From Allium sativum (taxonomy: Eukaryota > Streptophyta > Magnoliopsida > Asparagales > Amaryllidaceae), in assembly GCA_030737875.1 (NCBI GenBank), contig CM060912.1:262246231-262310230 (forward strand): a DNA stretch of 64,000 nucleotides, in the 5' to 3' direction. The notes under the pieces are model-generated. The model saw only the letters and a program-made list of their open reading frames with translations, was not told the origin of the DNA and searched no databases. Of this stretch, positions 48,222 through 62,176 are shown in pieces. Within the stretch, counting starts at the first letter, position 1. Every line of letters begins with the position of its first letter. Made by a program: the position numbers and the translations under genes.

Positions 48222-48291
48222 TTTGGTTATACAAAGCTATGGGGTACGTACATATTTGGACAAAAGAATAGGACTCCTCAGAGTTATAGTA

Positions 48292-48330
48292 TCTCATTAG
48301 AGATAGGGTTAGAAATACCCTAGAATGAGA
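48292..48330 (+). other. Leader hairpin of A
   Basis: Outer arms TCTCATT / AATGAGA and inner arms AGGGT (48305-48309) / ACCCT (48317-48321), about 70 nt behind the PBS. Homologous to the N and B leader hairpins. Confidence 0.75.
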
Positions 48331-50141
48331 TTTCGGAATATTATGACGAGAGAGCGTATTTTTGAAACCTATATAAGGTATTTTTGGACAAGTAAATCAT
48401 TTTGAAAACGATAATTATTTGAAATATATTTTGAAATATAATTGGAAAAAAAAATTTCGAGTATTTATATTCGACGTCATGATTGGACTATCTAGTATAT
48501 GGGGATTTTGAATATATGCCTAGCTAACGTATATACGAAGTCCAATATATACTAGATAGATGTGGAATCACACTCTAGTCATTCGGAAATAAATTCTGGG
48601 ATGGGCGCGACATCGTTGATGTTTATTTTCAAGTTTCGAAAGTGTGGTGACTACATAATTCCAGTTTAAACGTCGAGGAATACTTAAATCATCAAGCTAA
48701 GTATTTTAATGAATAAACCTTAATAAAATGGTTTGGTAAATTGATATAGAAATTTAATTTGGGAAAATAAACTAGAGGTCTTGAAGGGAAAAACTGAGAT
48801 TAGCTTAAGAATACTTAAAGACCTTGAGGACTTAAAACTTTGGATAGGTTGAACAACAAGTACTTATGAAAATTTGAAGGATATTTTAGGGGTAAATCTC
48901 ACTTAAGAATTGGAAAATGAATGGTTGAAAATGCACGTAAGATAGACAATTTACCCATAACTCAGATTTATAAGAATAATTGATCAAATTATAATGAGAA
49001 TTTGGATATGAATTTTAGATCTAATAAATTTCAATCAGGGATGATAGCATAGTTCTCGAAGGATGTTAGACAAAGTCGATATAAGCAACAGATCTAAATC
49101 GATACCTGGTATGAATTGTAAGGATAATATGCAAGTTAAGATATTTTGTTTGGAGGTATATTTTAGCAAAACAAAACCCTTAGGAAATTTAAAGGTAATT
49201 TTAGCTAAGTAAGGATGGTTTAAAAGATCATTTAAATTATACTTAAAAATCTAAGTGGGGGAGAACACTACTCTTCCCTATTGAGATGGTACATGTAAGT
49301 CAACTGGAAATTTGTTAACAAGCAATTGCTTATGATGTAGGGAAATATTGACGTAAGATTTTACCTAAATTGAATTTTTCCATACTCATATCAATAGATG
49401 CACTAGATTCTTCTATCTTGACCTGCGCTTGTCCATTTTTGAACCGTTTGTCCTGGGAAAACATTATTCATACCCCCTTTTGTCTTATGAACTTAGTCAA
49501 GTGATTTGATTCGAACCCTTATTCCGATACTAACTTTTATCCATAACCCGACCTAAGCACATGCAATTTGATTTGTCAAACAAAGCCAAGTCTTAAATTC
49601 AAATTAGAGATGATGATCTATTCTAATCTTATCTCAATGAATAAACATTGAGTGGTTATTGAAAGGTTTGAAAAAAAATGGGTCTAATTTGTGTAAGGAG
49701 TTTAGTTATATAAATATTAGTTGATTATGGAAATTTACCTCAAATGCTTGAATAAATGTTTGAAACAATACTAGTTTGAGATCTGTTGAATCAGAGTAGC
49801 GTAGCGGAAGCGTGATGTTATTTTAAATAAAATGAGTTCTGACTAGTTGAGTAGAGAAATTTTTCCCTAATGAGCTTCAATATTTGGAAAAATAAAATAA
49901 AATCGTAAAATTCAAGCGAATGTAGAAGAAAAGGTTATTCGATTATAAAATTATGACAACTAAGATATGACTTAGAAATAAAAGAAATTTCTACGACTAG
50001 AATCCCGATATTTTGAAATGTTTAGAAAACGACAAGTATTTATAAATTATGGTTACGAAATGATTTACAACTTCTGGATATGAAGTGATTTGGTTTTTCT
50101 GAGTAACCATGACTAAAACAGGGTTGGAATGAAAGATTTGA

Positions 50142-50378
50142 TTGCATGAGAAGGGTGATACTCAGTTGCCCTGTGATGAGGATGAACTTCTCGAACTAAT
50201 AACATATAGATTTCGTCATAGTATATTTGAAATTTTGGAAGCAAATTGGTTTTACCCGAAGGGAAGTATGATTTTCTATACGAGAGGAATTAGTTTCTTT
50301 CAATGGTTTGAAATAGAAATTGGGATTCCAAGCCCGAGAGATCATCCTGAGTTTCCAAAAATTGAAATTTATAGGTAG
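50142..50378 (+). CDS. Unrecognised 78-codon frame at the end of the A interior
   Basis: Starts MHEKGDTQL, has an acidic patch DEDELLELI and ends EFPKIEIYR, 58 bp before the PPT phrase. Its place corresponds to the end of pol in full elements, but no pol motif is seen. It has no partner for comparison because the interior is single copy. Most likely a chance frame or an eroded remnant. Confidence 0.15.
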   Translation: MHEKGDTQLPCDEDELLELITYRFRHSIFEILEANWFYPKGSMIFYTRGISFFQWFEIEIGIPSPRDHPEFPKIEIYR

Positions 50379-50436
50379 GATTTATTTTACTTATGTATAA
50401 TTTTACGAACTCTCCTTTTCGAGGATGAAAAGTCTT

Positions 50437-50449
50437 AAGTGGGGGAGAT
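50437..50449 (+). promoter_or_regulatory. Polypurine tract of A
   Basis: AAGTGGGGGAGAT directly before the LTR start TGTGACG. It is preceded by TTTTCGAGGATGAAAAG, the usual phrase in front of a gypsy PPT. Confidence 0.92.
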
Positions 50450-53400
50450 TGTGACGAACCAGAATTTTATGATTAAATATATAATAAAAACTTCAATTTT
50501 TGATTATCAGGTGAATTTAATATGGTTTAAATACAAATATTGTTTTAAAAATATTACATATATAAGTCTGAATAAATATTTTGTTTTGGTTTATTGGATA
50601 TGAGTAACTTATTTTAAAGATCACTTTTGAAATTTTATTAAAATAAATAGTTTTAAATAGTAATAAGTAATAAATATTTTTAAATTTAATAAATGATAAT
50701 ATTATTTAGTTTATAAAATAATATATTTCCATAAAGCTTTGTTGTAACCCTTATTCTTATAATTTATATTTGTTAAAAATATATGAATAAATATTTTATA
50801 GAATCTTATGTAAATTGTTGATTTCGCATATTTGTACCTTTAACTTGCTACATTTATAAACGTTACTAAGATGTAGCTAAAATCTAAATTAACAAAAAAT
50901 AAATAAATAAACAAATTTTGGCAAACATGCATTGGAAGATTTTATAATAGGGATTATGTGTCCTCTTGTTGTCTTCATGCATGTTAAGGAGTTCATGAGA
51001 GAAGACAAGTGTCCATTTATCAAGTAATTAAATTACCCTTTAAATCAAATCCTACAATAGCATGTTTTTCTTTCTCTGGTCAAGGTCTTAACAGCTGAGA
51101 ATATTACGACCACTTCTTCTTCTCTGTTCTTTCAAATTTCACATTACAGTAAGATAGAAAATCAACTTCCCTCTTCAATCTAAATTCAATAACTTCCAAT
51201 CCTTTCGTCTTTAGCAAAATGATCTACACGAATATTGTCCGGATCATCAATTATGATTTTTAGAAGCCAACGGATCCGGATTACATCATCAATCGAAGGA
51301 GAAATCATGGATTTACAACAAAGAGGAATTTTTCAAAAGGAAACTTCGAAAAATCAATCCTCCCAATCCGTGAAGAATTGAATCGCGCCGTTGAGATCAG
51401 CAGGTGATGTAGTATTTTTTCATGCGATTTCGAGGCGATTCCGTGTCGATGATTTGAGAAGTTCGAATTTAGGTTTAACGTTTGTCGGAGCATTGAGTGA
51501 TGATAGGCGAATCGGAGTTTGGTTTGGCGATGAGGGGAGAGAAAGCTTCGACTTAGGGTAATATGGTGGAGTTTGGTGATAAAAAGTGTCGATGTTTATA
51601 TGGGTTCACGACAGTTTTCTCACTTCAGCTCTCAGATCTTTTGGTGTGGATTTTTATGTAAGGGATCGGCGGCTTGATGATGGGGTGCGGCGAGACGAGA
51701 ACGCGAAGTGGAACTCGTCGATGCTTTCGTATTTGGGATCGGTGAAGTATTGGGATGGTGCATATGCACATGGTGCACACGGAAATTGGGTTCAGCGTCA
51801 GCATCAGGAAAGCCGCAAGGAGAAGAGAAGAAGAAGAGGGAAGGGTCGGGCCATGGCTTTGAGTTTGGATCGGGTCTGGTGCATTTGGGCCGGGCCTGTT
51901 TATTTGGGTGAGATTTTTTCCTAATTTAATTTAAGTTTAAATTTATATTTGTTTGAAACCCCATAAGTTATTCGTTTTAAGCCGGTTTTACTCGTCGTCG
52001 GAGGCATTAAAATCATATGGAAAAGAAGGGTACATTAATATATAATACTGACCATTTTGATTTAGTATAAATTTATGATAAAGTAAAAATCTTTATATAT
52101 ATATATATGTAAATATATATATAACTAGGGCCATTATTAATCAGATTGCAATATAAAAATTAAAAGAGAAGTCACCAGCTGTTAATTGAAGTTGGATTGG
52201 TGGCAGTGGCTTTTGTTTATTGGCTCGTTCATAAGAAAACTCCGACATTGAAGATTTTGGAGCATATATGGTGAGAACTTCTAATTTAAAATATTCCTTT
52301 AAATTAGTTAATTCTAATTAGCTGAGATAATTATAATTTGTTGATGATGATTGTGTGATGGATGTGAATGGATGTGCATATAGTTAGATAATACACTGAC
52401 ACTGGAAAAAGCGTTATCGACAGTAACGCTTGTGCATAACTGAATTGTTTGTTGTTGATGATAATAATAATTCATTATCATCTGATGTATATGGTTGATT
52501 TATTCTGTTTGTATGATGCACACACAATACCATGGTTATGGGATTATACAAGTAATCAATTTTATTCCCCTTCCATATAAATGAAATTTGAATTTCTAAC
52601 ATTAAGATATTATCATGTTCAATTTATTTCAAAATAAGATTTGTAAAATTTGAATATGGTTTTATATGTTTTGAAAACATAATATGATAATATATAGACA
52701 CCAGAACGTTCTAGGATGACAGAGAGGATGGTGTCTAGGCTTGGGTCTGGAAATACAGTTTCCTGCTCTTCCTGGCTATCCCTAATTGGTCCGACAATGG
52801 GATGGTAAATCGAAATCTAGTTTGAAATATAATTTGAAACTGTTTCAAATGATTTGGAAATACAAATTAAATTTGAAAAGGATTTGAATAATTTATATTT
52901 AAATCATTATATGGTTTAAATAGGACGCACTATGATGCAGCAATTCGTAAATATTGATTTCAAGTTTTGAATTGATTATTTGAAATTAATTTGACATGAA
53001 ATAAGAAAAACATTGAATTGCAAATGATAACAGTTTTGAAAAGGAAATATTTGAATTTCAAACAATTTTAAATCTACTTGATTTAAATGGCTATTTTAAA
53101 TGCAGTACCTCTAGTAACAATTCCAAATGTTGTTGTTGGTTTGCAATTTAAGCAGGAACTATTATTTGATTATAAGAATGATTTATAAAATAGTTTCAGA
53201 GATTGTTAAAGTATTGGAAATACGGTATAGGGAATTGAAATGGGTTTTCCAATTTTAAATTTGGATATGGTTGGAGATAAATCTTCGGATGTTTGATATT
53301 AACTCGGTGAATGAAAATTCATATTATCTGAGGAATTTAAAAGGTAATTCACCGTTATTCCACTTATAATATGAGTTGGATACGGAGAGTAATATTGAAG

Positions 53401-55491
53401 ATAAGTTGATGTTATTTCTATCCAGATCAAATATCAAAGAGTTGAATAAATCTTTTAATTAAGATATGGATTTCTCCACCTGATTGAAATAAGTTAGATA
53501 GAAATAATCTTCGATATTCGGTATAAAATTTCATGGTGTAAATGAATACTATCTGGGAAATTTGGAATATATTATTATATTGTTATTTCACTTATTGTAT
53601 TCGTTGATTATGAGAATTTATATCGAATATAAGTGGATAAAAATTTCTGTGTAATTTATGATTCAATATCGATTGATTTGGGTTTTGTCGTGAATCGTAT
53701 CTTCAATAATATCATTCTTGAAACCCGATGAGATTGAATGGTGGAAAATTCATATTGTAATTGGGATTTAATCAAATCTCTGATTCAAGGGAATTAAAGG
53801 TAAGAAATTAAAGCGAAGGGAAATCTTTGATTTCAAGGAAGAGATAAGATGATAACGAGATGTATGAAATTTATAGTAATTCAAATCTTGATTCGTAAAT
53901 GAATTGATAACTAATTGGAAGGAGATTTGAATTGAAAAGCCTGTGTAAACCATAGCTACTTTTATAAAGTACGCTTGTTACTTGGAAAGACCGGGATCGA
54001 ATATATGTTCGAAACTCATTCCAAGTAATAATACGACGTTATGAAGAAATTCAAGACTCGATAAACGATGAATGAAGACAGGGAATATTTAAATTTGTTT
54101 AGATTGATTGTTGATTAATGTCTCGGTTAGGTAGGCCACCGATACGAGGTATGAGTTACATGAGACCTGAACATATTTAAGTATTTTCGGGTTGTTGTTC
54201 CATTCAGACGCAGAACGGATTCGTATGGATGGTGTGTCTGACGTCGAAATTGACCGTATAGCACTGATTTCCGTTAATTTATATCGGATTTGTGGCAATA
54301 TATTATCCTCGTCTCTAAGTCATATGAACTTAGAGGGTATGCATTGATTGAAATTAGTGATATGTCATGAATTGTCAATGTGGCATACCCGAGTTATGAA
54401 ACGAGCTAATGATGATCAAAGAATGGCTTATCGAAGCATCGCTTTGTGTATGACGTGACATCGACAAACCTCACACCCCGGACTGATGAGAAACTGGCGG
54501 TTAGGTTTTATACTTATATATGAATTGATGATGAAGCTGTGCAGCAGTGGGAAAGCACTTATGAACCTGGGGAAGTTGGGTATGTTCGGGGGGTCGTGTC
54601 TGAACGAAAACCGTTGATCTGCCCTGACGATGTGTAGTCGGTGTCCGCATGATGGATGAAAAAGGCGTTGAGGCACTTCGTTTTGTATCCCTGATTGATC
54701 TTTCGTGCCAGGAATCATCAAGTTGGAAATCCAATCTCCAATACGCGCCATACGTTTTTGGTTTGTATATATATATGGCGAGATAATATTAATGGTATTA
54801 TGTCGTCTAGGATTAATACATTTAATAGCGAAATTGTTTTCCACACTATATGATAATAATAAAAGAGAATTTTCACATATGAAAGCATGTTTGATTATCA
54901 TAAGATAAACTCGCCCATCTGATGTGCGCTTGCATTGTGTGATGTGGGACGAACTTATGATAGCTTCATTTTCCAAAAATCATAGTGAATTTCTATGCAC
55001 GGGAATTCACATGGAGTTAACCCGCTCCGCGTTAGCGGCGTGGTCCGGTGAATTTTCCAACTTTAAAATAAATCCTAAAAATAACTATTTTTGAGTTCTC
55101 ACACCAGTCCCACGACTGACCTGGAGTTTATTGTTCCTTTCTAAACTCTAGGTGCCCATTAATTTCCACGGGTAACTAGTAGTTTAGTTTTACAGTTATA
55201 GATCGTTGGAGCAGGATTCGAAGCGCTTTTGGAATTTGAGTTCACGCAAGAGTTTGGAACTTCCGCTGTGTTTTGTTCTTCCGCTGAGAGTATAGTTTTA
55301 GTATTTCTTCCGCTGTGAAATCGATGTACTCTGATATATCTCTGATAACTCTGATGTAATATTTTGTAATGAAATAAAAAGTCTTGTTATTTTCTTCAAT
55401 ATATGTATGTACCCATAACAATTCATCTTTGTGAACGGTTTGAGTCGGTTTAATTACCGGCGAAAATCGGGCAAAAAGATAGGTCGTTACA
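50450..55491 (+). repeat. 3' LTR of A, 5,042 bp, uninterrupted
   Basis: The only complete, unbroken giant LTR of the A family in the window. It preserves the empty site for N (50685-50695). Layout is as in the left copy. The gene-like island is 51110-51930 and the conserved domain 54150-55380. Confidence 0.95.
54150..55380 (+). other. Conserved structured domain of A, right LTR
   Basis: Second copy. H1 lies at 54779-54805. H2 at 54894-54964 has arms ATTATCATAAG / CTTATGATAGC, with the terminal pair lost relative to the left copy. H3 is CCGCGTTAGCGG at 55027-55038. Confidence 0.8.
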
Positions 55492-55496
55492 TGCAC

Positions 55497-55972
55497 GGAA
55501 ATCGAGTTGAGGCGGCAACTCTTTGTAGCCAAAATTCGAGCAAAACGCACCTTTATACTAGATCATAACCGTTGATCTTCAAGATCTTGATGTGCTATTC
55601 CATTTCCATTATATAATCTCCTTGAATTACTGGGCGGATTGGAAGAAAGATGGGGAGGAAGAATCAAGGCATAATCGTCGTTCGTCCAAGAAAACGCGAC
55701 AGCTCTAGGAAATGATTAAGGGTTTAGCCGATTTATATATATATATTTAATTATTTTATTTCCAAAAATACCCGTTTGTTGATACGAACTCCAAATCGAA
55801 TCCAACGACTGTCGGCCCTAGCTAAATACCCCCATTCCGGACACAATGGGATATGTTTCGTTGACCAATTCAACTGTTTCGATAAGTTTTTCTTTAAAAT
55901 TAAAATATAAATCCATATATATTGAATTTAAACATACATTCTAATTTACCGGCGCCACATACTAAATCCAAA
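55497..55972 (-). repeat. Left LTR of B, middle part
   Basis: Sits between the A target duplication (55492-55496) and the CACTA element. Contains a GC-richer patch (55500-55730), then sequence aligning with C at 6400-6560 read on the opposite strand (GTGGCGCCGGTAA versus GTGGTCCCGGTAA). Confidence 0.8.
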
Positions 55973-58900
55973 CACTACAAGAAAAACTGAGATTAGCGAC
56001 AGATTTTTAGCAGCGGAAAATTATGTCGCTAATTAGCAGCGGATTTCCGTGGGCTTTCTAAGAGAAAATATTTTGGATTTTATATGTCATCTTATTATAA
56101 ATTATTACCGTCGAATACTAATTCTGTCGCTAAATCAATGGAAATTGCAGCTCTTTACCGTCATATAATATTTGACGCTAAATTCCGTTGCTAATAGAGT
56201 CGGATTACCGTCAACATAATTTTGAAAGTATTTTCCTGCAGTTTTCCAAGAGATTTGAAACGAACTTTTATATTTTTTATTTATTAAATGTTTTAAATTT
56301 GTGTTATTACTTAGTAATTAATTAGTAAATTTAAATTTTAAATAATTAATGTTAATAATACATTAGTAATTAATAATAAATAATAACTATTAGAAGTAAA
56401 TAAAATTCAACAGTTAATGCTGATTAATTTTTATTTTTTTTGAAAATTAATGTTGATTAATTATTAATTACTATATAATATAAATAAGAGGTAATAGTAA
56501 TTAATAAAATACATTATTGTTCAATGTTTATTAAATTTGTTTTCATAATTAATGATTGTTTAATAGTCTTTAATACGATTAATTAAATTAATATCAAGAA
56601 ATTATTAATACATATTTACTTTTAAGAAATTGATTGGTACGTATTATTTGATAAATAATTAGTAATTAAGAAAAACAAAATGGTCAAGGTTTAAAAATAA
56701 GAAGTTAAATAAATATTAAAGAATTACGAAATTCAAAAAATTCATGTTAATAATAATGTTAATAATACACTTACATGATGTAGTTAAATTTTACATAATT
56801 AATGTTAATAATACACTTACATGATGTAGGTAAATTTTAAACCTTGCAAACTTTTTGGTGTTATAAGTTTATTATATTCACATTATTTATGAAACAATAA
56901 ATAGGTATTTATAGTTTTTATTGTATTAACAAGATTTCTTCTTCTTTTGAAACTACTGCTGCGAAATTATTTACAAATAGTGTAGGTTTGTACTATTTTC
57001 CGCTGCAAATACAGGCTGAATACCGACGAATATTTATCGAAACTATTTTGCAGCAGAATTCCAACAGATTTACAAAAGATGAAAATATCAGTTTATTATA
57101 ATAATTATTTAATAAATAATAATAAAATTTAATACTTATGAAATTGTATCTAGTATTCAATAATTAATTTTATAAATTGTATTAAATAATTACAGTTGAA
57201 ACTATAGTTGATACTTATATTTTATAATTATAGTTGATAATTATATTTTATATTTTGACAATTTTAAAAATTTGAAATCTTCTTGAATAAATTTGAAATA
57301 AATCATAAAGTTTATGAAAATTGGATATTGCAATTCAAAAATAAAAATTTAAACGTAAATATCACAACATTATGATAAAAATTCTTTTACTCATATGTTA
57401 CAAAAGTATTTGAGGAAATAATAGTTGAGTTAATTTAATTAACAAATTTTTTTATACGTAATATTTATTATTCTTGAACGTTAACAATTAGTAAATGGCT
57501 GAACTAATTAAACTAATTAAAACTAAGTGTTCTATCATATATTACTAGTCTGGAAGGGTGTACAGGAATGAGAAACACAGATCCGCGCTTATAAAACCAT
57601 CATATTAATCACCATTCAATACTGTTCGATCCAACGATCTGAAAGGGTAGACAACATCAGTTTCAAATCTCCGTGTTATAAATAATTCATAATTAATAAG
57701 AATTATTAATAATTAACAAGGAACATTTGGTACTTAACATTTTATATTTATATTAAATGACTAATGTTAGTTATATGATAGTAAATAATTAATAATACAT
57801 ATAATAGTTAACGTTTAATAATTGATATTCTATTATAATAAAAGAATAACATGTAATAGTGATATATACTTAATATTTCAATTTGATATTTTATTGGGTT
57901 AAATTACAATTCAGATATCAAATTATTCATAGATAATTATAATATGTTAAAAGTTGTTTAAGAAATGTGTACCACTCAATCTCCGTTTTATTTTATATGC
58001 TAACAAATACCCCAACTTACCTTTCGTATGCCGAAAAAAGAACCGCCAATGTGAATTTTTTTTAGAGCCCGCTATAATTTTTGTTCCGCCGCGTCTACCC
58101 CTTTATTTTCCCTAAAACCCAAAACCGATCCCTAAATCAAAAATCGGTCACCACATTTTTTTTTCTCTAACTTCATCGATCTTGAATCCCAAATCTTAGA
58201 TCCAGATGTACCTCTGCCTTCTTCACGATTAGCAGCTGTGATCAATAGGTGCGCCTATTCATCAATTTATATCATTGCTTCTCCTCTCACCTTTTGAGTT
58301 CCCTGCTTACCAAAATCCACATTTACTTTACCAACCTATTAATTTTTGTGATTTTGTTATGGATCGACTATATTAGACGATAGGGTTAAGTTCGATTTTT
58401 CCTTTTCTTGATGTTCTGGGGAAAAAACAGAATTTTCGGTGTTTCGGTCTGTGTAATGTTATGAGTTGCGGTGGTTTCTTGGATTTGGATTACTGTGGTT
58501 GTCGCTACAGCAGTCGGTTTTTGGTTCTGATGGTGGATTTTTTCTAGTGTTCGGTGGCATGTGTTGTTTACATAAACTGTCGCCTCTTTTCAGGCGATGG
58601 TATTAAAAATCACTGCTGGTATTAAAAATTCGACTAGTTTGGGTATATGTTGTGAGCTCTTCCTTACATTTAGACTTCACTGCTTGTTCTTTGTTTGAGT
58701 TATCATTTTGGATTTTGATTTAGGTATCCTAAGCTAGTTTTGCTGTTTAGTGCACTCAATTTTTTGGTTGGTGATCCTAACTGGATTTTCATGTTGATTT
58801 CAGATGTATTATTTTGGTTCACGTATTTATTTACTTCAAGGTCTGCTGCACAATGTTGCTACTCCTAATCCAAACAAGTTGGATCTTATTGCTAACCCAG

Positions 58901-59728
58901 GAAAGGGGATGAACTTTGCCTAATATGTGGTGGTGACATAATGTTCACTGTTAAGTGGGTGGAGTGCCAGACTTGTTCTGCTACAAGTACACAATGAGCG
59001 TAGAGCAAATGATTCAATATGAGAAGTTTCATCTCCATATGGGATATATTTGTTTGTAATCTCCTTCTTCCCATGCGCTCTTTGTATTATATAGAATAGA
59101 TATAACTAACTTGTTTCTAAGCTCTGATAATGCAGTTCACAAGACAAATTTACAAGTATACTAACTTGTTCCCATCTGGAGGAGCATTGGTTTGGGGGAG
59201 ACAGTGGAATATGGCGGCGCGTTGCCTCTAGAAAAGCTAAAAGAGGAGTAATTTATGATTATGAAACTCCGAAAAATGCAAATATCCTTCCTATGGCTAT
59301 GAGGTAAAATATTCTTTTTACTGAGAAGATTTCTGGCGCTAAGGTCTTTCACCATATTAGCAGCTCTTTTTTTGGTATATAGAATGAAAAATATCAAAAA
59401 CTTCTGTCATGTCCCCCTTTGGTTCTTAAGCTAACAATATTGCTCTCAAATAAATTGATACCGGGTCTTGCAAATATCCCATTTGCTTGGAAATATCATG
59501 TTTACCGCTGCCAACAACGTTGTTAAGATGTTCTTTTGAACATACACAAATGGTGTTTATTCAGTAATCGTTTTTTGACTGCATTTCATATTGATAGTAC
59601 ATGGTTGGCTATATTAGCTTATGTCTCCTTTAATTTTCTACATGTATGGTTTCTTATATGATATGTTTTCATTACCTATCGCATAGGTGAGTTTTTGAGT
59701 TGTATTAAGCTCACAATATAATGAAGCG

Positions 59729-59767
<39 letters not shown>

Positions 59768-61507
59768 AAAATCAATCTCAGTAGATTTCATAAGATAAGA
59801 CGTGCCCTATGGAAAAGCCGGAAGAAAATAAGCACACTAAAAATTGTTTTTGGTGATGAGCATGTTGTTACCTATTACATTTAACCTATATATGTTGTTT
59901 TCCCCCATTATATTCCAGATAGCTGAATATCTTGAAATTATGAAGCAAGAAACAGGTAATATGCCTTGATTTGTTTTTGGAACTAGTGTGAGCGAATGAA
60001 ATTTGACATACTCGATTGCATTATATTTTAAAAACATATAGTTTTAACCGCGCTGCTAGGCGGAAAGAGAAAGACTGAAGTTATTGAGATTGAAGTAGGA
60101 ATTTAGACATACCTGACTATTTAATCTTTATGTTTGTTAAAATACCTTAAGATCATTTGGAATTTTTTCCACAAAATACAACTATATCAGCAGTCAAATG
60201 TCTTTTATGAATGATTGCTGAAGAAAATGTGTAATCTATATACATTATAATCACAAAGGTTATAATAATTGATAACTCATTTCAAGCTGTAATCCTTCAA
60301 CAACCAAACCTACTTCCTTGTACTTCTAACAATGCAATCATATACTATGTAGACGGATAATTAAGATAGCAAATACTACTTGTTTGAACTGTTTGTTAAT
60401 ATTTATGTGCGATGCAGGAAGAATGCAGGAACATGACATAGCAGACTAAACTATGGGGGTTTCACCATATTTGACCAAAGAACTATATGTTTGTACAAAG
60501 CTGCTAGAAACGAAGCTGAAAACAAAGGCAGCTCCAGGAGAAAAGGTCGCCTCACCTTTGTAGGAGTTTGAATTGTACTATATTTTGAAACCATCACTTG
60601 TATGCAAATGGACTCCATGCAACTAGACAGTCGGAATAAAGTAGCAATAGATGAAGGTGAACAAGATTTACGTACAAAGCATTCTGATAGTGCTAATTCA
60701 AAACAGAAAGCTTACAAGTTGCACAATCAATAATAGTCCTGAATTATTCACAACAGTTCTGAAAACAAGTGGCCTTCGTGTTCAATTATAAATTGTTTCC
60801 AAAGTAATTATAAATTGTTTCCTTTTCAGTTTACTGTGTTATTCTATTTTGACAGGTACAACGGACGATATGGCAAATTCTGGATTAATCACTGAAGATG
60901 AAGAAATTGAGTGTGATAGTGAGTGAGTGTAACTGAGTGTATGTAGCAAGCCAATGCTTGTACAAATAAGCATTTTGTATAGTTATTGTGTAACAAACAG
61001 AAACATAATTATGTACTATTCAAATGTGTAATAAAATATTTATTTAAAATTAGAAATTCCGAGTTAAACATATTAATTTTCACGAATATTTTATGTTACA
61101 ATGATTATAGCTCTTTGCAAGTTTTGTTGTAGTGATTTGTGAAGAATTACCACTAGATATTTAAGGCGAATCAGAAGTTGAAATTATCCGTCGCTAATCC
61201 CTTGGTATTTAGCAAGGGAATACCAACTCCATATGTAAGTAATATTTTTATTATAATTTAATTATCCATCGGTAAATAGTCGACATATAAATTAAATTAA
61301 TAAATAATATTTATTTTTATTGTAAAATTAGTAAATGACGGAAAAATGTTGGAAACCTCTTGCAAAATTCCGTCGCAAAATCTGACACAAACACCGTAAT
61401 GGTTTTTACCGACCATACAGTTACGTAGGAAATCCGTCGCTAAAGCTTGTTTAGCGACGGATTTGAAGCAGATTATGCCGCTGCTAATTGCGGTTTTTCT
61501 TGTAGTG
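55973..61507 (+). mobile_element. CACTA (En/Spm) transposon, 5.5 kb, non-autonomous
   Basis: Terminal inverted repeats begin CACTACAAGAAAAAC at both ends, followed by ATTAGC-containing sequence, and the flanks carry a 3-bp AAA duplication (55970-55972 and 61508-61510). Subterminal zones hold many GCGACGG / GTCGCTAA-type repeats in both orientations (55990-56230, 56950-57070 and 61180-61490), the usual transposase binding units. AT-rich filler occupies 56230-58010. No TNP2-like transposase is seen; a gene-like segment fills 58020-60930. Confidence 0.93.
58020..60930 (+). pseudogene. Captured gene fragment with intron-exon texture inside the CACTA
   Basis: 58070-58255 looks like a plant 5' UTR (CCCTAAAACCC, pyrimidine-rich) ending at a possible GT donor. 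Candidate exons follow. A Cys-rich piece near 58912-58990 reads LCLICGGD and WVECQTCS. Exon 59136-59303, bounded by AG and GT, is fully open with LEEHWFGGDSGIWRRVASRK and YDYETPKNANIL. Exon 59919-59955 joins in frame to 60418-60449, giving YLEIMKQETGRMQEHDIAD and a stop. A last piece at 60856-60926 ends ITEDEEIECDSE-stop. I do not recognise the source gene. A (TA)n run sits in an intron at 59732-59762. These could instead be remnants of the element's own second gene. Confidence 0.45.
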
Positions 61508-61510
61508 AAA

Positions 61511-62159
61511 AATTCCAAAAAAAATAAATCTAGCTATGCCTTAACGATACAGTCACAACAAAACTAATTTCATCGAATTTGGAGGTCGTTTGAAAAATGG
61601 TCATTTTCTAGTCGATTAAATTCAAACTGAAATTACCAAACGCGTTTAAATTCACCACGCTCACATATTAATTCCAAAAATTATGAAAATTGGAATCTAG
61701 TAATAATTTGACATTCCAGATCCAACAAAAGTGGTTTCGCCGAAAATGGAGGTCGTTTGCAAAATGGCTATTTTTAAGAGCTATATATTATATTAAAATA
61801 TATATAAATTCCATAGCGACTATTTTAAACTGGACATAACTTTTAATTTATAAACTAAAATCTCAATTTCTTACATTCATTAGAATGATATAGTTAAACA
61901 GATTCAAATATTTTTGGTTTTACTGAAATCCGATTTATTTTGAATTCTGTACATTCATTTGAAATTTAAAATCGAATTTTCAAACTACCACGCCATTTCA
62001 GGCTCATTTTATAATTAAAATAAATTTATACATTCTAACTTCGATTTAAATAAATTTTTAGTCGTTATTATTTAAAATAAATCATTTTAAATATTCACAA
62101 TCCATTAAAATAGCTAAAATAAAACTTTTAAATTGGTTCTGAAAATCCAGGTTGTTACA
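61511..62159 (-). repeat. Left LTR of B, U3 start part
   Basis: Ends GGTTGTTACA at 62159. Read on the minus strand it aligns with the first 650 bp of C (5719 onward), including GGCGTGGTAGTTTGAAAATT versus GGCGCGGTAGTTCGAAAATT. Confidence 0.88.
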
Positions 62160-62176
62160 ATCTCCCCCACTTAAAA
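62160..62176 (-). promoter_or_regulatory. Polypurine tract of B
   Basis: TTTTAAGTGGGGGAGAT on the minus strand, adjoining the LTR start TGTAACAACC. CGTCCTCGAAAAGGAACG sits just behind it on the plus strand. Confidence 0.92.

Larger units (their letters stand above)
48207..50449 (+). mobile_element. Interior of A, 2.2 kb, no recognised gene
   Basis: From the PBS (48210) to the PPT (50449). The first 450 bp (hairpin at 48292-48330, then CTAGTATAT ... ATATACTAG and GTTTCGAAAGTGTG) align with the interior of B read on the minus strand. The rest is AT-rich with stops in all frames. No gag zinc knuckle, RT or integrase motif is found. Confidence 0.88.
22554..55491 (+). mobile_element. Element A, giant-LTR non-autonomous retrotransposon (second level)
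   Basis: Flanked by the exact target duplication TGCAC (22549-22553 and 55492-55496). LTRs are 22554-48206 (interrupted by N; about 5.05 kb without it) and 50450-55491 (5,042 bp). They start TGTGACRAACCAG and end GGTCGTTACA. The interior of 2,243 bp has a PBS and PPT on the plus strand. No gag or pol motif is seen in it. Confidence 0.93.
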
